A stretch of 64,000 nucleotides of DNA, taken from assembly GCF_900115365.1 (NCBI RefSeq), contig NZ_FOWD01000001.1, forward strand, positions 186,001-250,000. Reading direction: 5' to 3'. The stretch comes from Anaerocolumna aminovalerica (GTDB taxonomy: Bacteria > Bacillota > Clostridia > Lachnospirales > Lachnospiraceae). The translations under genes were made by a program, and so were the position numbers. Under the pieces are notes generated by a model that saw only the letters and a program-made list of their open reading frames with translations, made no database searches and was not told where the DNA came from. Shown one piece after another: positions 54,489-62,327 of the stretch; the first letter of the stretch is position 1, and the number at the start of each line of letters is the position of its first letter.

Positions 54489-55454
54489 TTAACTTCCCAT
54501 TATACTCAATCTGTGAATTTTTCTGTATTCCAATGGTGTGACTTTCATTAAATCCTTGAAAGCAACCGTGAATTTGCTCTGACTCTCATAACCGACGGAG
54601 GCAGAAATATCTGCAATACTTTGTTCTGTCTCACAAAGCAGTACTGCTGCCTTTCGTATTCGATATTCCTTCATAAAGGCTGCCAGGGATTGTCCATATA
54701 AGGCTTTAAAATGTTTTTTTAGTGCAGTAGCGCTGATACAATATTCTCTGGCCAGCTCTTCAATGGTAAAACGGTGGGAGAGCTGCTCAGTAATATGCTT
54801 TTGAATTTGCTTTACAACCTCGACTTGCTGTCTTTCATATATGCGCACTTGCTTTTCACTTGCAGGATCAAAATAGTAAAGGTATAGCAGTAATTCCATT
54901 ATTTTCAGCCGGTAATAAGCCCCTCTGATTTCCTCTGGAACAGAGTACATTCCTGAAAAAATATGTTTAATCTGCTCTTTGGATTGTATCATAAAGCATT
55001 CGTCATGAAGGAAAAAACCCTCCAGGGTTTTGCAGATGTTACCCGGCATACCAGGCAAGAGGTTTTCCCATTGAACTGGTGCTGCATCCAGATCAATAGT
55101 GATCACAAGACCTTGATAATACCCTAACGGAAGTTCAATACTGTTGCAGTGGTTTTGAAGGTGCCTGAGAAAGATATCGCCTTCACCAACGTATTGTAAG
55201 CAGCCATCCTTCATTCGGTATTCAACCCGTCCTGCCCAGCAATGATTGATTTCTACGGCATTCCCTGCTTTTACTATGGCAGGTGTATATCGATAAGAAG
55301 ATATGTCCAACTTTACAACCTCAATACCCGGAAATACGGGATATACTGATGCAGTGCCATCTCCATCTGGAAGTTTGAGTTTATAAGTAGCATAGCTATC
55401 CTTTTCTTCTAATAGAATTCCCTCATCAAAATGTGATAATGTATTTAATTTCAT
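54489..55454 (-). CDS. AraC-family transcriptional regulator
   Basis: 321 aa from ATG 55454, nine nt after GGCGG (ATG 55463 abuts that site). The N-terminal ~210 residues form an unclassified sensor domain; the C-terminal AraC HTH spans about 220-315 with FTIEELAREYCISATALKKHF and IADISASVGYESQSKFTVAFKD. It is of the PchR/YqhC-like type. Neighbouring metal-efflux genes are divergent, but no direct link is seen. Confidence 0.88.
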   Translation of the reverse strand: MKLNTLSHFDEGILLEEKDSYATYKLKLPDGDGTASVYPVFPGIEVVKLDISSYRYTPAIVKAGNAVEINHCWAGRVEYRMKDGCLQYVGEGDIFLRHLQNHCNSIELPLGYYQGLVITIDLDAAPVQWENLLPGMPGNICKTLEGFFLHDECFMIQSKEQIKHIFSGMYSVPEEIRGAYYRLKIMELLLYLYYFDPASEKQVRIYERQQVEVVKQIQKHITEQLSHRFTIEELAREYCISATALKKHFKALYGQSLAAFMKEYRIRKAAVLLCETEQSIADISASVGYESQSKFTVAFKDLMKVTPLEYRKIHRLSIMGS

Positions 55455-55851
55455 TTTAACCATCCGCCTTTATCTTTTATCGTAAAATATTGATTCATTT
55501 TATAATCAGTTAATTCTGTCATTCTTATTTTTTCATTAAGAATATTATATTGAAAGTCTCATCAGATTATGTCAGCAATTGGATATAATCTTACTACTAA
55601 ATCCCATGTTTCAAAGCAACTTGCTGCACTGGTACTTTTCACCCACTATGCCATCACGCTCTTATTATATCATTGGAAGCTCTGGATTGCTTCATCTTTT
55701 TCACTTTTAAAGGGTTTATTTTTATCAGGAGGCTCCCTGATTTAGTAAACATTTAAGAGTATCCCTTTTCATTCTCAGTAAAATAATACTTATCATATTT
55801 GTTCCAAATAGACAGAGTTTTCGCCCTATTGGTTTTCTTTCCTTGCATCTG
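55455..55851. other. Non-coding interval upstream of metal-efflux operon
   Basis: About 400 AT-rich bases without an open frame of interest. The segment at 55680-55790 has short fragments but no recognisable gene. Confidence 0.4.
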
Positions 55852-55914
55852 TTGACATTGTACTTCTTAATGAATATACTAAAGATAACAATTAAACAAT
55901 TGCTTGATTGTTAT
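55852..55914 (+). promoter_or_regulatory. Metal-efflux promoter with ArsR-type operator
   Basis: TTGACA (55852-55857), 17-nt spacer, TATACT (55875-55880). Immediately downstream lies the inverted repeat ATAACAAT (55885-55892) / ATTGTTAT (55907-55914) containing TTAAACAATTGCTTGATTG. A near-identical 19-mer, TTAAACAAATACTTAATTG, precedes the ArsR gene at 58730-58748. An ArsR repressor bound here would block the start site. Confidence 0.75.
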
Positions 55915-55952
55915 ATTGATAAAATTATTAGACGCTGAAAGGAGCACATATT

Positions 55953-56171
55953 ATGAAAAAAGTAATTAAACTACAGGATCTAGATTGCGCAAATTGCGCT
56001 TCTAAAATCGAAAACGCAATATCCAAAATGGAGGGTGTAACCAGTGTCAAAGTAAACTTCATGGGGCAGAAAATGACATTAGAGGCTCCTGATGAAAAGT
56101 TTGACGAGGTTTTGGCTCAGGCAAAAAAAACAGCTAATAAAATCGAGTCGGGTCTTGTATTTTTAGACTAA
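55953..56171 (+). CDS. Heavy-metal-associated (HMA) domain protein
   Basis: 72 aa single HMA domain with the metal motif LDCANCASKI (CxxC) and the typical GVTSVKVNFMGQKMTL strand. It binds a soft metal ion and may pass it to the ATPase encoded 117 nt downstream. The ATPase itself lacks an N-terminal HMA domain, so this protein may supply that function in trans. ATG 55953 follows AAAGGAG. A GC-rich hairpin after the gene could cause partial termination. Confidence 0.9.
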   Translation: MKKVIKLQDLDCANCASKIENAISKMEGVTSVKVNFMGQKMTLEAPDEKFDEVLAQAKKTANKIESGLVFLD

Positions 56172-56180
56172 TTATTGAAT

Positions 56181-56216
56181 CGGTGCGGCTGTCTACATTG
56201 GGCCGCTGCCGTTTTT
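56181..56216 (+). terminator. GC-rich hairpin between HMA and ATPase genes
   Basis: CGGTGCGGC pairs imperfectly with GCCGCTGCCG, then TTTTT. It probably lowers read-through, so the small HMA protein would be made in excess over the ATPase. Confidence 0.5.
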
Positions 56217-56287
56217 AAAAAAAGGAGGAAAATCCTCCTAATTTAATTATTGAAAATTAAAGCTTTTATAGAAGGAGGATTACGTTT

Positions 56288-58201
56288 ATGACTAAGAAAG
56301 AAAAGCGGCTACTGATACGAATTTTAATTGCGGGGGCAATCTTTTTTCTAGCAGTACCGATTCATTATAGAGAACATATTTACAAAGCTCTCGGCTGGGG
56401 GTTCCTGCAATCGCCTATTATTAGTTATATTGAGTTTCCGGCTTTTCTCATCGCCTACCTTATTATCGGAGGTGAGATTGTTAGAAAAGCACTTAAGAAT
56501 ATCAGCAAAGGGCAGATTTTTGATGAAAACTTCCTGATGAGTGTTGCCACAATAGGGGCATTTTGCCTTGGAGAATACGCGGAAGGTGTAGCAGTAATGC
56601 TGTTTTATCAGGTAGGGGAGCTGTTCCAGTCTTATGCAGTGTCCCGTTCACGCCGCTCCATTGCAGAGCTTATGGATATTCGCCCTGACTATGCGAATGT
56701 TTTGCGGAACGGAGAACTGGTTCAAGTGGATCCGGAAGAGGTGGCTATTGGAGATACGATTGTGGTGAAACCGGGAGAACGCATACCACTGGACGGCGTT
56801 GTTACAGACGGCCGCTCTGCTCTGGATACTTCGGCTCTTACCGGAGAGTCTGTTCCTCGTGATGTGAATACCGGTGATGAGGTTATCAGCGGATGTATCA
56901 ATCAGACTGGTAAGTTAATCATCAAAGTTTCGAAAGAGTTTGGAGAATCCACTGTCTCAAAAATTTTAGAACTGGTTGAGAATGCTTCCGATAAAAAGAG
57001 TAAAAGTGAAAACTTTATTACCAGGTTTGCACGTTACTATACACCATTTGTAGTTTTTGCTGCGGTTGCACTTTCTATTATTCCGCCTCTTGTTACCGGC
57101 CAATCATTTTTGATTTGGATAGAACGCGCGCTTACATTCCTTGTAATTTCATGCCCATGTGCCTTGGTTATTTCGGTGCCTCTCAGCTTCTTTGGGGGAA
57201 TTGGGGGCGCATCCAAATGCGGCGTTTTGGTAAAAGGCAGCAACTACCTGGAATTACTTGCTGATACTGAAACCGTTGTATTTGATAAAACTGGTACACT
57301 TACAAAAGGTAATTTTGTTGTAAGTGAAGTTCGTGCTCTTAATATGAGTAAAGAGGAACTTATAGAAATTGCAGCTCATGCAGAGGATTATTCCAGCCAC
57401 CCTATTGCGGCAAGTATCAGGAAAGCTTATGGCAAAACTGTTGATTCTTCATTGATAAAAGATATTGAGGAAATTGCCGGCCATGGTGTGAAGGCCGTGA
57501 TTAATGATAGGGTAGTGCTTGCAGGTAATGCAAAACTTATGAAACTGAAAGGAATCTCATATGAAGAGACATCTTCTGTTGGTACAGTTGTTCACATTGC
57601 TATTGATGGAGCCTATGCCGGATATATTGTTATTGCCGATGAAATAAAGGCGGATTCCCGTCAGGCTATCCTTGACCTTAAAGCGGCAGGGGTCAAACAG
57701 ACCGTTATGCTTACAGGTGATGCCGATGCTGTGGGGAAAAAGGTAGCTGCCCAGCTGAATTTAGATAAAACATATACAGAGCTGTTACCTGCCGATAAGG
57801 TAGACCAGCTTGAAAAACTGATGAAGCAAAAGAGTGAGAAAGCAATGTTGGCCTTTGTTGGCGATGGTATCAATGATGCTCCCGTTTTGGCACGGGCTGA
57901 TGTGGGAATAGCCATGGGCGGGCTTGGTTCAGATGCAGCCATTGAAGCAGCGGACGTTGTAATTATGACAGACGAACCTTCTAAGATTGCCACAGTAATG
58001 AAAATAAGCAGAAAAACCCTGCGCATTGTAAAGCAGAATATTGTTTTTGCTTTGTTTGTAAAGGGAGTAGTATTGGTCCTTGGAGCTGTCGGACTTGCTA
58101 ATATGTGGGGAGCGGTATTTGCAGATGTAGGTGTTTCAATTATTGCTATATTAAACGCTATCCGAGCATTGAATGTAACAAAATATAGTCAGTCTCACTA
58201 G
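56288..58201 (+). CDS. cadA: Heavy-metal P1B-type ATPase (Cd/Zn/Pb type)
   Basis: 637 aa. It has transmembrane helices at the N-terminus without an HMA domain, actuator motif SALTGESVP, metal-site CPC (Cys289, Cys291 in SCPCALVIS), phosphorylation motif DKTGTLTKG with Asp333, the SSHPIAA locus and hinge GDGINDAPVLARADVGIAMG. This is the P1B-2 pattern of CadA/ZntA exporters of Zn, Cd or Pb. The HMA protein upstream and ArsR repressor downstream form a metal-resistance module. ATG 56288 follows AAGGAGG. Confidence 0.92.
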   Translation: MTKKEKRLLIRILIAGAIFFLAVPIHYREHIYKALGWGFLQSPIISYIEFPAFLIAYLIIGGEIVRKALKNISKGQIFDENFLMSVATIGAFCLGEYAEGVAVMLFYQVGELFQSYAVSRSRRSIAELMDIRPDYANVLRNGELVQVDPEEVAIGDTIVVKPGERIPLDGVVTDGRSALDTSALTGESVPRDVNTGDEVISGCINQTGKLIIKVSKEFGESTVSKILELVENASDKKSKSENFITRFARYYTPFVVFAAVALSIIPPLVTGQSFLIWIERALTFLVISCPCALVISVPLSFFGGIGGASKCGVLVKGSNYLELLADTETVVFDKTGTLTKGNFVVSEVRALNMSKEELIEIAAHAEDYSSHPIAASIRKAYGKTVDSSLIKDIEEIAGHGVKAVINDRVVLAGNAKLMKLKGISYEETSSVGTVVHIAIDGAYAGYIVIADEIKADSRQAILDLKAAGVKQTVMLTGDADAVGKKVAAQLNLDKTYTELLPADKVDQLEKLMKQKSEKAMLAFVGDGINDAPVLARADVGIAMGGLGSDAAIEAADVVIMTDEPSKIATVMKISRKTLRIVKQNIVFALFVKGVVLVLGAVGLANMWGAVFADVGVSIIAILNAIRALNVTKYSQSH

Positions 58202-58280
58202 TAGTAACGGATATAATTATCCTATTATTTTCCCAGGGTCTGTTAACAGCTCTTGAAATGGCGGCTTACCCTTATGATAT

Positions 58281-58320
58281 AAATGTGCTATTCGCAGTTG
58301 ATTGCGAATAGCACATTTTC
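58281..58320. terminator. Bidirectional terminator between cadA and arsR genes
   Basis: Perfect 15-bp stem AAATGTGCTATTCGC (58281-58295) / GCGAATAGCACATTT (58304-58318), 8-nt loop, with A/T flanks on both sides. The two genes converge here. Confidence 0.85.
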
Positions 58321-58322
58321 AT

Positions 58323-58709
58323 TTAACAATTCATATGGTCGGCAATCCCCTTGTTTGGGCAGGCCATTTGAAAAAAATTATCTATCATTTGATGGGTAAG
58401 ACGAGCGGTCTCCGTATCGGCTAATGTGTAGTAAACTTCCTTGCCGTCACGCCTGCTGGAAATGAGACCACTAAGCTTTAAAGACTTTAAGTGATGAGAT
58501 ACGGCCGCAGTACTCATACCAATTGCTGCTGCAATATTGATACCACATTCTTCACAGTGGCATAGAAGCCACAGAATACGAAGTCTGGTGCCATCGCAAA
58601 GCTGCTGAAAAACAGCAGATGCATCTGAAAAATAATTTTCCTCAGGCATTTTTTCAAGTATCATTTCAATATTTTGACCATGGTTGTGAGGTAAGCATTT
58701 TTTATCCAT
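58323..58709 (-). CDS. ArsR/SmtB-family metal-sensing repressor (CadC-like)
   Basis: 128 aa from ATG 58709, after AAGGTGG. Winged HTH: DGTRLRILWLLCHCEECGIN, IGMSTAAVSHHLKSLKLSGL and SSRRDGKEVYYTLAD. Cys pairs at LCHCEEC (metal site candidate) and C-terminal CPNKG support metal sensing. Its own upstream box (58728-58753) matches that of the HMA-ATPase operon, so it should repress both until metal binds. Confidence 0.92.
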   Translation of the reverse strand: MDKKCLPHNHGQNIEMILEKMPEENYFSDASAVFQQLCDGTRLRILWLLCHCEECGINIAAAIGMSTAAVSHHLKSLKLSGLISSRRDGKEVYYTLADTETARLTHQMIDNFFQMACPNKGIADHMNC

Positions 58710-58727
58710 ACAGATACCACCTTTCAA

Positions 58728-58757
58728 ATTAAACAAATACTTAATTGTTTAATTATA
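58728..58757 (-). promoter_or_regulatory. ArsR-type operator of the repressor gene
   Basis: Perfect 9-bp inverted repeat ATTAAACAA (58728-58736) / TTGTTTAAT (58745-58753), sharing the 19-mer with the operator at 55888. It lies about 20 nt upstream of the repressor's start codon, consistent with autoregulation. Confidence 0.7.
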
Positions 58758-58864
58758 TTCCGGCGCTATAAATTTGTCAATTCCCTGCCACAGAAGAGAG
58801 AAGGAATAAATGACGCAAAAGAACACATCTGCTGTTGATTTATCTTTGATTGTACCGCGTAAAG

Positions 58865-58992
58865 GCACTCGGTGATGAAACAGGGCTTGGTATCTTATGG
58901 ATACTGACAACCAGTGAAATGTGTATCGGGATTTAGCCCAATATATGAACATATCAAAGGCTGCTGTTTCCCATCAGCTTAGAGAACTATGA
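58865..58992 (+). pseudogene. Decayed second ArsR-family gene
   Basis: Translation gives GDETGLGILWILTTSEMCI and, after a stop and a frameshift, DLAQYMNISKAAVSHQLREL followed by TGA. These are the conserved ArsR core (ALxDETRLxIL; ELCVxDLA; SxxAVSHQLRxL). The N- and C-terminal ends are lost. It is a remnant of another metal regulator; the interval 58757-59155 holds nothing else. Confidence 0.7.
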
Positions 58993-59155
58993 ATGGTAAA
59001 CCAAGTCAAGAGTCCTTTACATTTTACACCTTAAACAGAAATGGTTTTTATATTGCCATAATACAGCTAAAGTGATATTAAATTCATATTATAAGTTGAC
59101 TAAATATCAACTATATGTAATAATAGGTGAAACGATTGTAAAGGAGGATGTTTAT

Positions 59156-59575
59156 TTGGATAATGACATTCTAAATCTAGAACAGGCAATGGAGCTTTTT
59201 GGTGTTAGTGAACGAACCATGATTAAGTTGTTGCGGGAAGAACGGATTCCGGCAAGAAAGATAGGCCGTGAGTGGAGATTTAGTAAAACAGCGTTACTAA
59301 ATTGGTTGGGAACTGGAGTTTCAACTGACTATTTGAATCAGACGGAGTTATTTAGAGTAGCAACCGACACAAAGGCAGATGTCCCGGAAGTTTTATCCCA
59401 GATAGGAGAGGCGGTAGAGAAATTAAAAGATAATGGTACAAATATACGTGAATTATTGCCGGAGCTGGAAGAAGATATTATTCTGCCTGCTGATGCAACC
59501 TTACGGGTGAGCTATAAACGTCAACGAGAAGTTGAAAAATTAACCTTTAAGATTTTTTGGCCAATCAGAAATTGA
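59156..59575 (+). CDS. Excisionase-type helix-turn-helix protein
   Basis: 139 aa from TTG 59156, eight nt after AAGGAGG; a frame from 59072 would read through that site. The first ~55 residues are a MerR/excisionase-like HTH (LNLEQAMELFGVSERTMIKL; IPARKIGREWRFSKTAL). The rest is a charged region of unknown role. It is followed 21 nt later by the MFS gene and may regulate it. Confidence 0.8.
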   Translation: MDNDILNLEQAMELFGVSERTMIKLLREERIPARKIGREWRFSKTALLNWLGTGVSTDYLNQTELFRVATDTKADVPEVLSQIGEAVEKLKDNGTNIRELLPELEEDIILPADATLRVSYKRQREVEKLTFKIFWPIRN

Positions 59576-59596
59576 TTTTGGAGAAAGAGGTATATT

Positions 59597-60781
59597 GTGG
59601 AGCAGAAATCTAAAAAGAAGTTTGTCGTTTCAAATATTGTTTTATTAGGACTGGTTAGTTTTTTTACAGACATAAGTACGGAAATGGTTTATCCGATATT
59701 ACCAATGTATTTAACTTCTGTCATGGGGGCCTCGCCTGCAATTATAGGGTTAATTGAGGGCGTTGCCGAGAGTTTGGCCAGCATATTAAAACTTTTTTCG
59801 GGGATGATTGCGGATAAATATAATAACAAAAAGCAGTTAGCTTTTACAGGATATATAGCATCATTTTTCAATAAGGTTATTATATTGCTAGCTACTTCAT
59901 GGACCGGAGTTTTAGCTGCACGCATTGTGGACCGCTTTGGGAAAGGAATACGGACAGCACCCAGAGATGCACTGGTTGCTGAATCTGCTGAAAATGGCGG
60001 TTTCGGCAAAGCATATGGATTACATAAAGCCTTTGACATGATGGGAGCATCTATTGGCATATTGCTTGCTTTTTTTCTAATGGTATCTTCTGATGAAAGC
60101 AGCTTCCGGAACATCTTTATTATCTCAATGATTCCGGCCTTAGTAGGGCCTCTTTGCGTAATTTTGGTAAAAGGAGGAAAAAAGCAAAGCGTCCCTAAAA
60201 AACTGGATTTTAAATGGAAATCCTTAGATATTCGTTTAAAAACATTTTTAATCATCATTTTAATTTTTACCCTTGGAAATTCATCCAATTCATTTATTCT
60301 GCTCCGTGCATATAACGCAGGTTTTTCCGAGCGCAAGGCCATATTGTTGTATTTTGTTTTTAATATTGTGGCTTCGGTATTATCTTACCCTATCGGAAAA
60401 CTGTCGGACAAAATCGGGCGTAAATATACCCTGTGTGTGGGTTATTTCTTATATGCAATAGTATATCTTGGAATTGGTCTGCTAAGTTCAAAATCCGCCT
60501 ACTGGGTGCTGTTTGCCTTATATGGCGTGTATACGGCACTTACAGCAGGGGGAGAAAGGGCGTTAATTGCAGAAATCGCCCCGTCCCATTTGAAAAGCAG
60601 CGCCTTGGGACTTCATTCCGCAATCGTGGGTATAGGGCTGTTGCCGGCTTCCCTTATCGCCGGCTTTTTGTGGGATGCCGTGGGGCAGGCAGCCCCGTTT
60701 GTGCTAGGAGGATGTCTGGCTTTATTTGCAAGTATTGCTGTTTTCTTTGTGTTAAATATGAAGCCGGCTTTTTCAGAATAA
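59597..60781 (+). CDS. MFS transporter
   Basis: 394 aa with 12 membrane helices. It begins with FFTDISTEMVYPILPMYLTS and has the MFS loop motif GMIADKYNNKK and GKLSDKIGRKYTL. The family includes drug and small-molecule exporters; the substrate is unknown. The start is GTG 59597 after AAGAGG. It forms a pair with the HTH gene upstream. A hairpin follows. Confidence 0.87.
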   Translation: MEQKSKKKFVVSNIVLLGLVSFFTDISTEMVYPILPMYLTSVMGASPAIIGLIEGVAESLASILKLFSGMIADKYNNKKQLAFTGYIASFFNKVIILLATSWTGVLAARIVDRFGKGIRTAPRDALVAESAENGGFGKAYGLHKAFDMMGASIGILLAFFLMVSSDESSFRNIFIISMIPALVGPLCVILVKGGKKQSVPKKLDFKWKSLDIRLKTFLIIILIFTLGNSSNSFILLRAYNAGFSERKAILLYFVFNIVASVLSYPIGKLSDKIGRKYTLCVGYFLYAIVYLGIGLLSSKSAYWVLFALYGVYTALTAGGERALIAEIAPSHLKSSALGLHSAIVGIGLLPASLIAGFLWDAVGQAAPFVLGGCLALFASIAVFFVLNMKPAFSE

Positions 60782-60795
60782 CATTATCCTATTCG

Positions 60796-60824
60796 TCAAA
60801 AGGCGCGGCTTACCCGCCTTTTGA
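60796..60824. terminator. Hairpin after MFS gene
   Basis: TCAAAAGGCG (60796-60805) / CGCCTTTTGA (60815-60824), 9-nt loop. The A/T content of the arms could support termination on either strand. Confidence 0.55.
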
Positions 60825-60969
60825 CAATAGAAATTGTTTCCCTATACTTATTTAGAAATTTATGGTATAGTTGTCTTGTCAATTCTGTTGCTTTTCGTAT
60901 TACTATAGTGGTCGTTAAGTTTATTGGCGGACGATTAAATATTATAAAATTTAAAATTTTGAGGGTGAA

Positions 60970-61329
60970 ATGAAAATTAAAAAAATATTTAAACAAATTA
61001 GAAATAACTATGTGATTGAACAGGTGAAAAAAATTAATATTCCTGATTTTGAAGCAGATAAGACCATACGATATCATATAGTTTTTTCGGGAAGAGTACA
61101 ACATGTTGGTTTTCGTTTGGAAATTGAACAGTTAGCATTAAGAATGAAATTAACCGGATGGATAAGGAATCTGGAGAACGGAAATGTAGAGATGGAAATT
61201 CAAGGAATGAAAAATAAGATAGGCTTCCTTTTAGACTTTATGAATTCGTTAAAACGGATCAAAATAAATAAAATGGATAAAGACATAAAAGCCCTTTTAA
61301 ACCAAGAACAGGAATTTAGAATATTATAA
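60970..61329 (+). CDS. Acylphosphatase-like protein with N-terminal extension
   Basis: 119 aa. Residues about 35-115 form an acylphosphatase fold: FSGRVQHVGFRLEIEQLA, with the phosphate-binding Arg, and GWIRNLENGNVEMEIQG with the catalytic Asn. Family members are usually about 90 aa; here a basic ~33-residue extension precedes the domain. It hydrolyses acyl phosphates or acts as a relic domain. ATG 60970 follows GAGGG. It stands alone. Confidence 0.85.
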   Translation: MKIKKIFKQIRNNYVIEQVKKINIPDFEADKTIRYHIVFSGRVQHVGFRLEIEQLALRMKLTGWIRNLENGNVEMEIQGMKNKIGFLLDFMNSLKRIKINKMDKDIKALLNQEQEFRIL

Positions 61330-61484
61330 TGATTTGGATTAATATTCTTCTCCCACAATGATATTAGCTGGGCAATGTAAATTATAGCATCTTTGTGCAG
61401 ATACTATATGAATAAGCGATATGAATAGATTCAGTAATGTGCTGCTAAGTTCTGCTGACATAACAGGCCTAACAATTTCTCCAG

Positions 61485-62306
61485 CTATCTGGTAGCGGCC
61501 TGCATATAATGCTTGTACAAAGCTGCAAAACGATGGGAATAGGAGGTTACCCAGGGTTTTCTCTTCCCGCAGAAATGGAGGATTGCTGTGTTCTGTATTA
61601 CCCAATCCAGATTATAAACTCCACCGCTTCTAATCAGGTAATTGGAATAATACCTGGCGTCATAGTTCCATATGGCATCGTCTACCGGCAGCGTTTGAAA
61701 CCCATATAAGAAATTAAAAACATCTTGATCAGGGAGCAAAAGTTCAGCTTCGTGTTCACTGACGCACTGAAATATTTCATCCCGCTTTACAATTGCCCTG
61801 GCCTTTGTTAAATCCATTAGCATAACGCCAGAATTATAATAGTCATGTTCGGTTCCCAGTCTTACCCGGTTGATTCCGTTTATCATATCCGTAATTCCGG
61901 TATGGGACGCGGCAGCAAAGGCGCAGCCGTTAAGCTCCACATTCCATAAAGGGCGGAGGGGATTAATCACAAGAATATCCGGGTCAAGATAAAGAATCTT
62001 TTCTATAGACATAGGCAGCAGATGGGGGGCCAACAAGCGGTAATACATTTCCTGTGGGTATCGCTTAGAAATTGGGGCATTTTGGAATATTTCACGGTCT
62101 ACCTTTAGTGGAGTTAGGGATACGCAATGTAAATTACAGTACTCCACCAGCGTCTGCAAGTCCTTCTGCGGAATCCCGCTATGTAGCAGCCAGACCTGTA
62201 TAGTTTCCCTTGGATTGTTAGAAAGCAGTGATTTTAGCATGGTTTGAAACGGTTTAATATAGTTTTTATCAAAGGTTACTAGCAGATTGATTCTGTCATT
62301 TTTCAT
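61485..62306 (-). CDS. Glycosyltransferase family 8 protein
   Basis: 273 aa from ATG 62306, which follows AAAGGAGAAGG. GT8 (galactosyl/glucosyltransferase) pattern: INLLVTFDKNYIKPFQTML, the DxD metal/sugar-nucleotide motif in ILYLDPDILVINPL, and near the C-terminus ILHFCGRKPW-like (ILHFCGKRKPW). It probably adds hexose to a surface polymer. It is divergent from an amidase gene that has no 5' end, and its promoter region lies in or against that junction. The 155 bases between its stop and the acylphosphatase gene hold no gene. Confidence 0.85.
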   Translation of the reverse strand: MKNDRINLLVTFDKNYIKPFQTMLKSLLSNNPRETIQVWLLHSGIPQKDLQTLVEYCNLHCVSLTPLKVDREIFQNAPISKRYPQEMYYRLLAPHLLPMSIEKILYLDPDILVINPLRPLWNVELNGCAFAAASHTGITDMINGINRVRLGTEHDYYNSGVMLMDLTKARAIVKRDEIFQCVSEHEAELLLPDQDVFNFLYGFQTLPVDDAIWNYDARYYSNYLIRSGGVYNLDWVIQNTAILHFCGKRKPWVTSYSHRFAALYKHYMQAATR

Positions 62307-62327
62307 ATCCTTCTCCTTTATTGGTAA

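Noticed and set aside
59689-60342. A 217-codon minus-strand frame opposite the MFS transporter.
   Set aside because: Composition is that of a reverse-complement shadow of membrane-protein codons; the plus-strand gene has clear MFS motifs.
61339-61605. Minus-strand frame downstream of and overlapping the GT8 gene end.
   Set aside because: It has no ribosome site or recognisable motif, and the GT8 protein already has a normal C-terminus.
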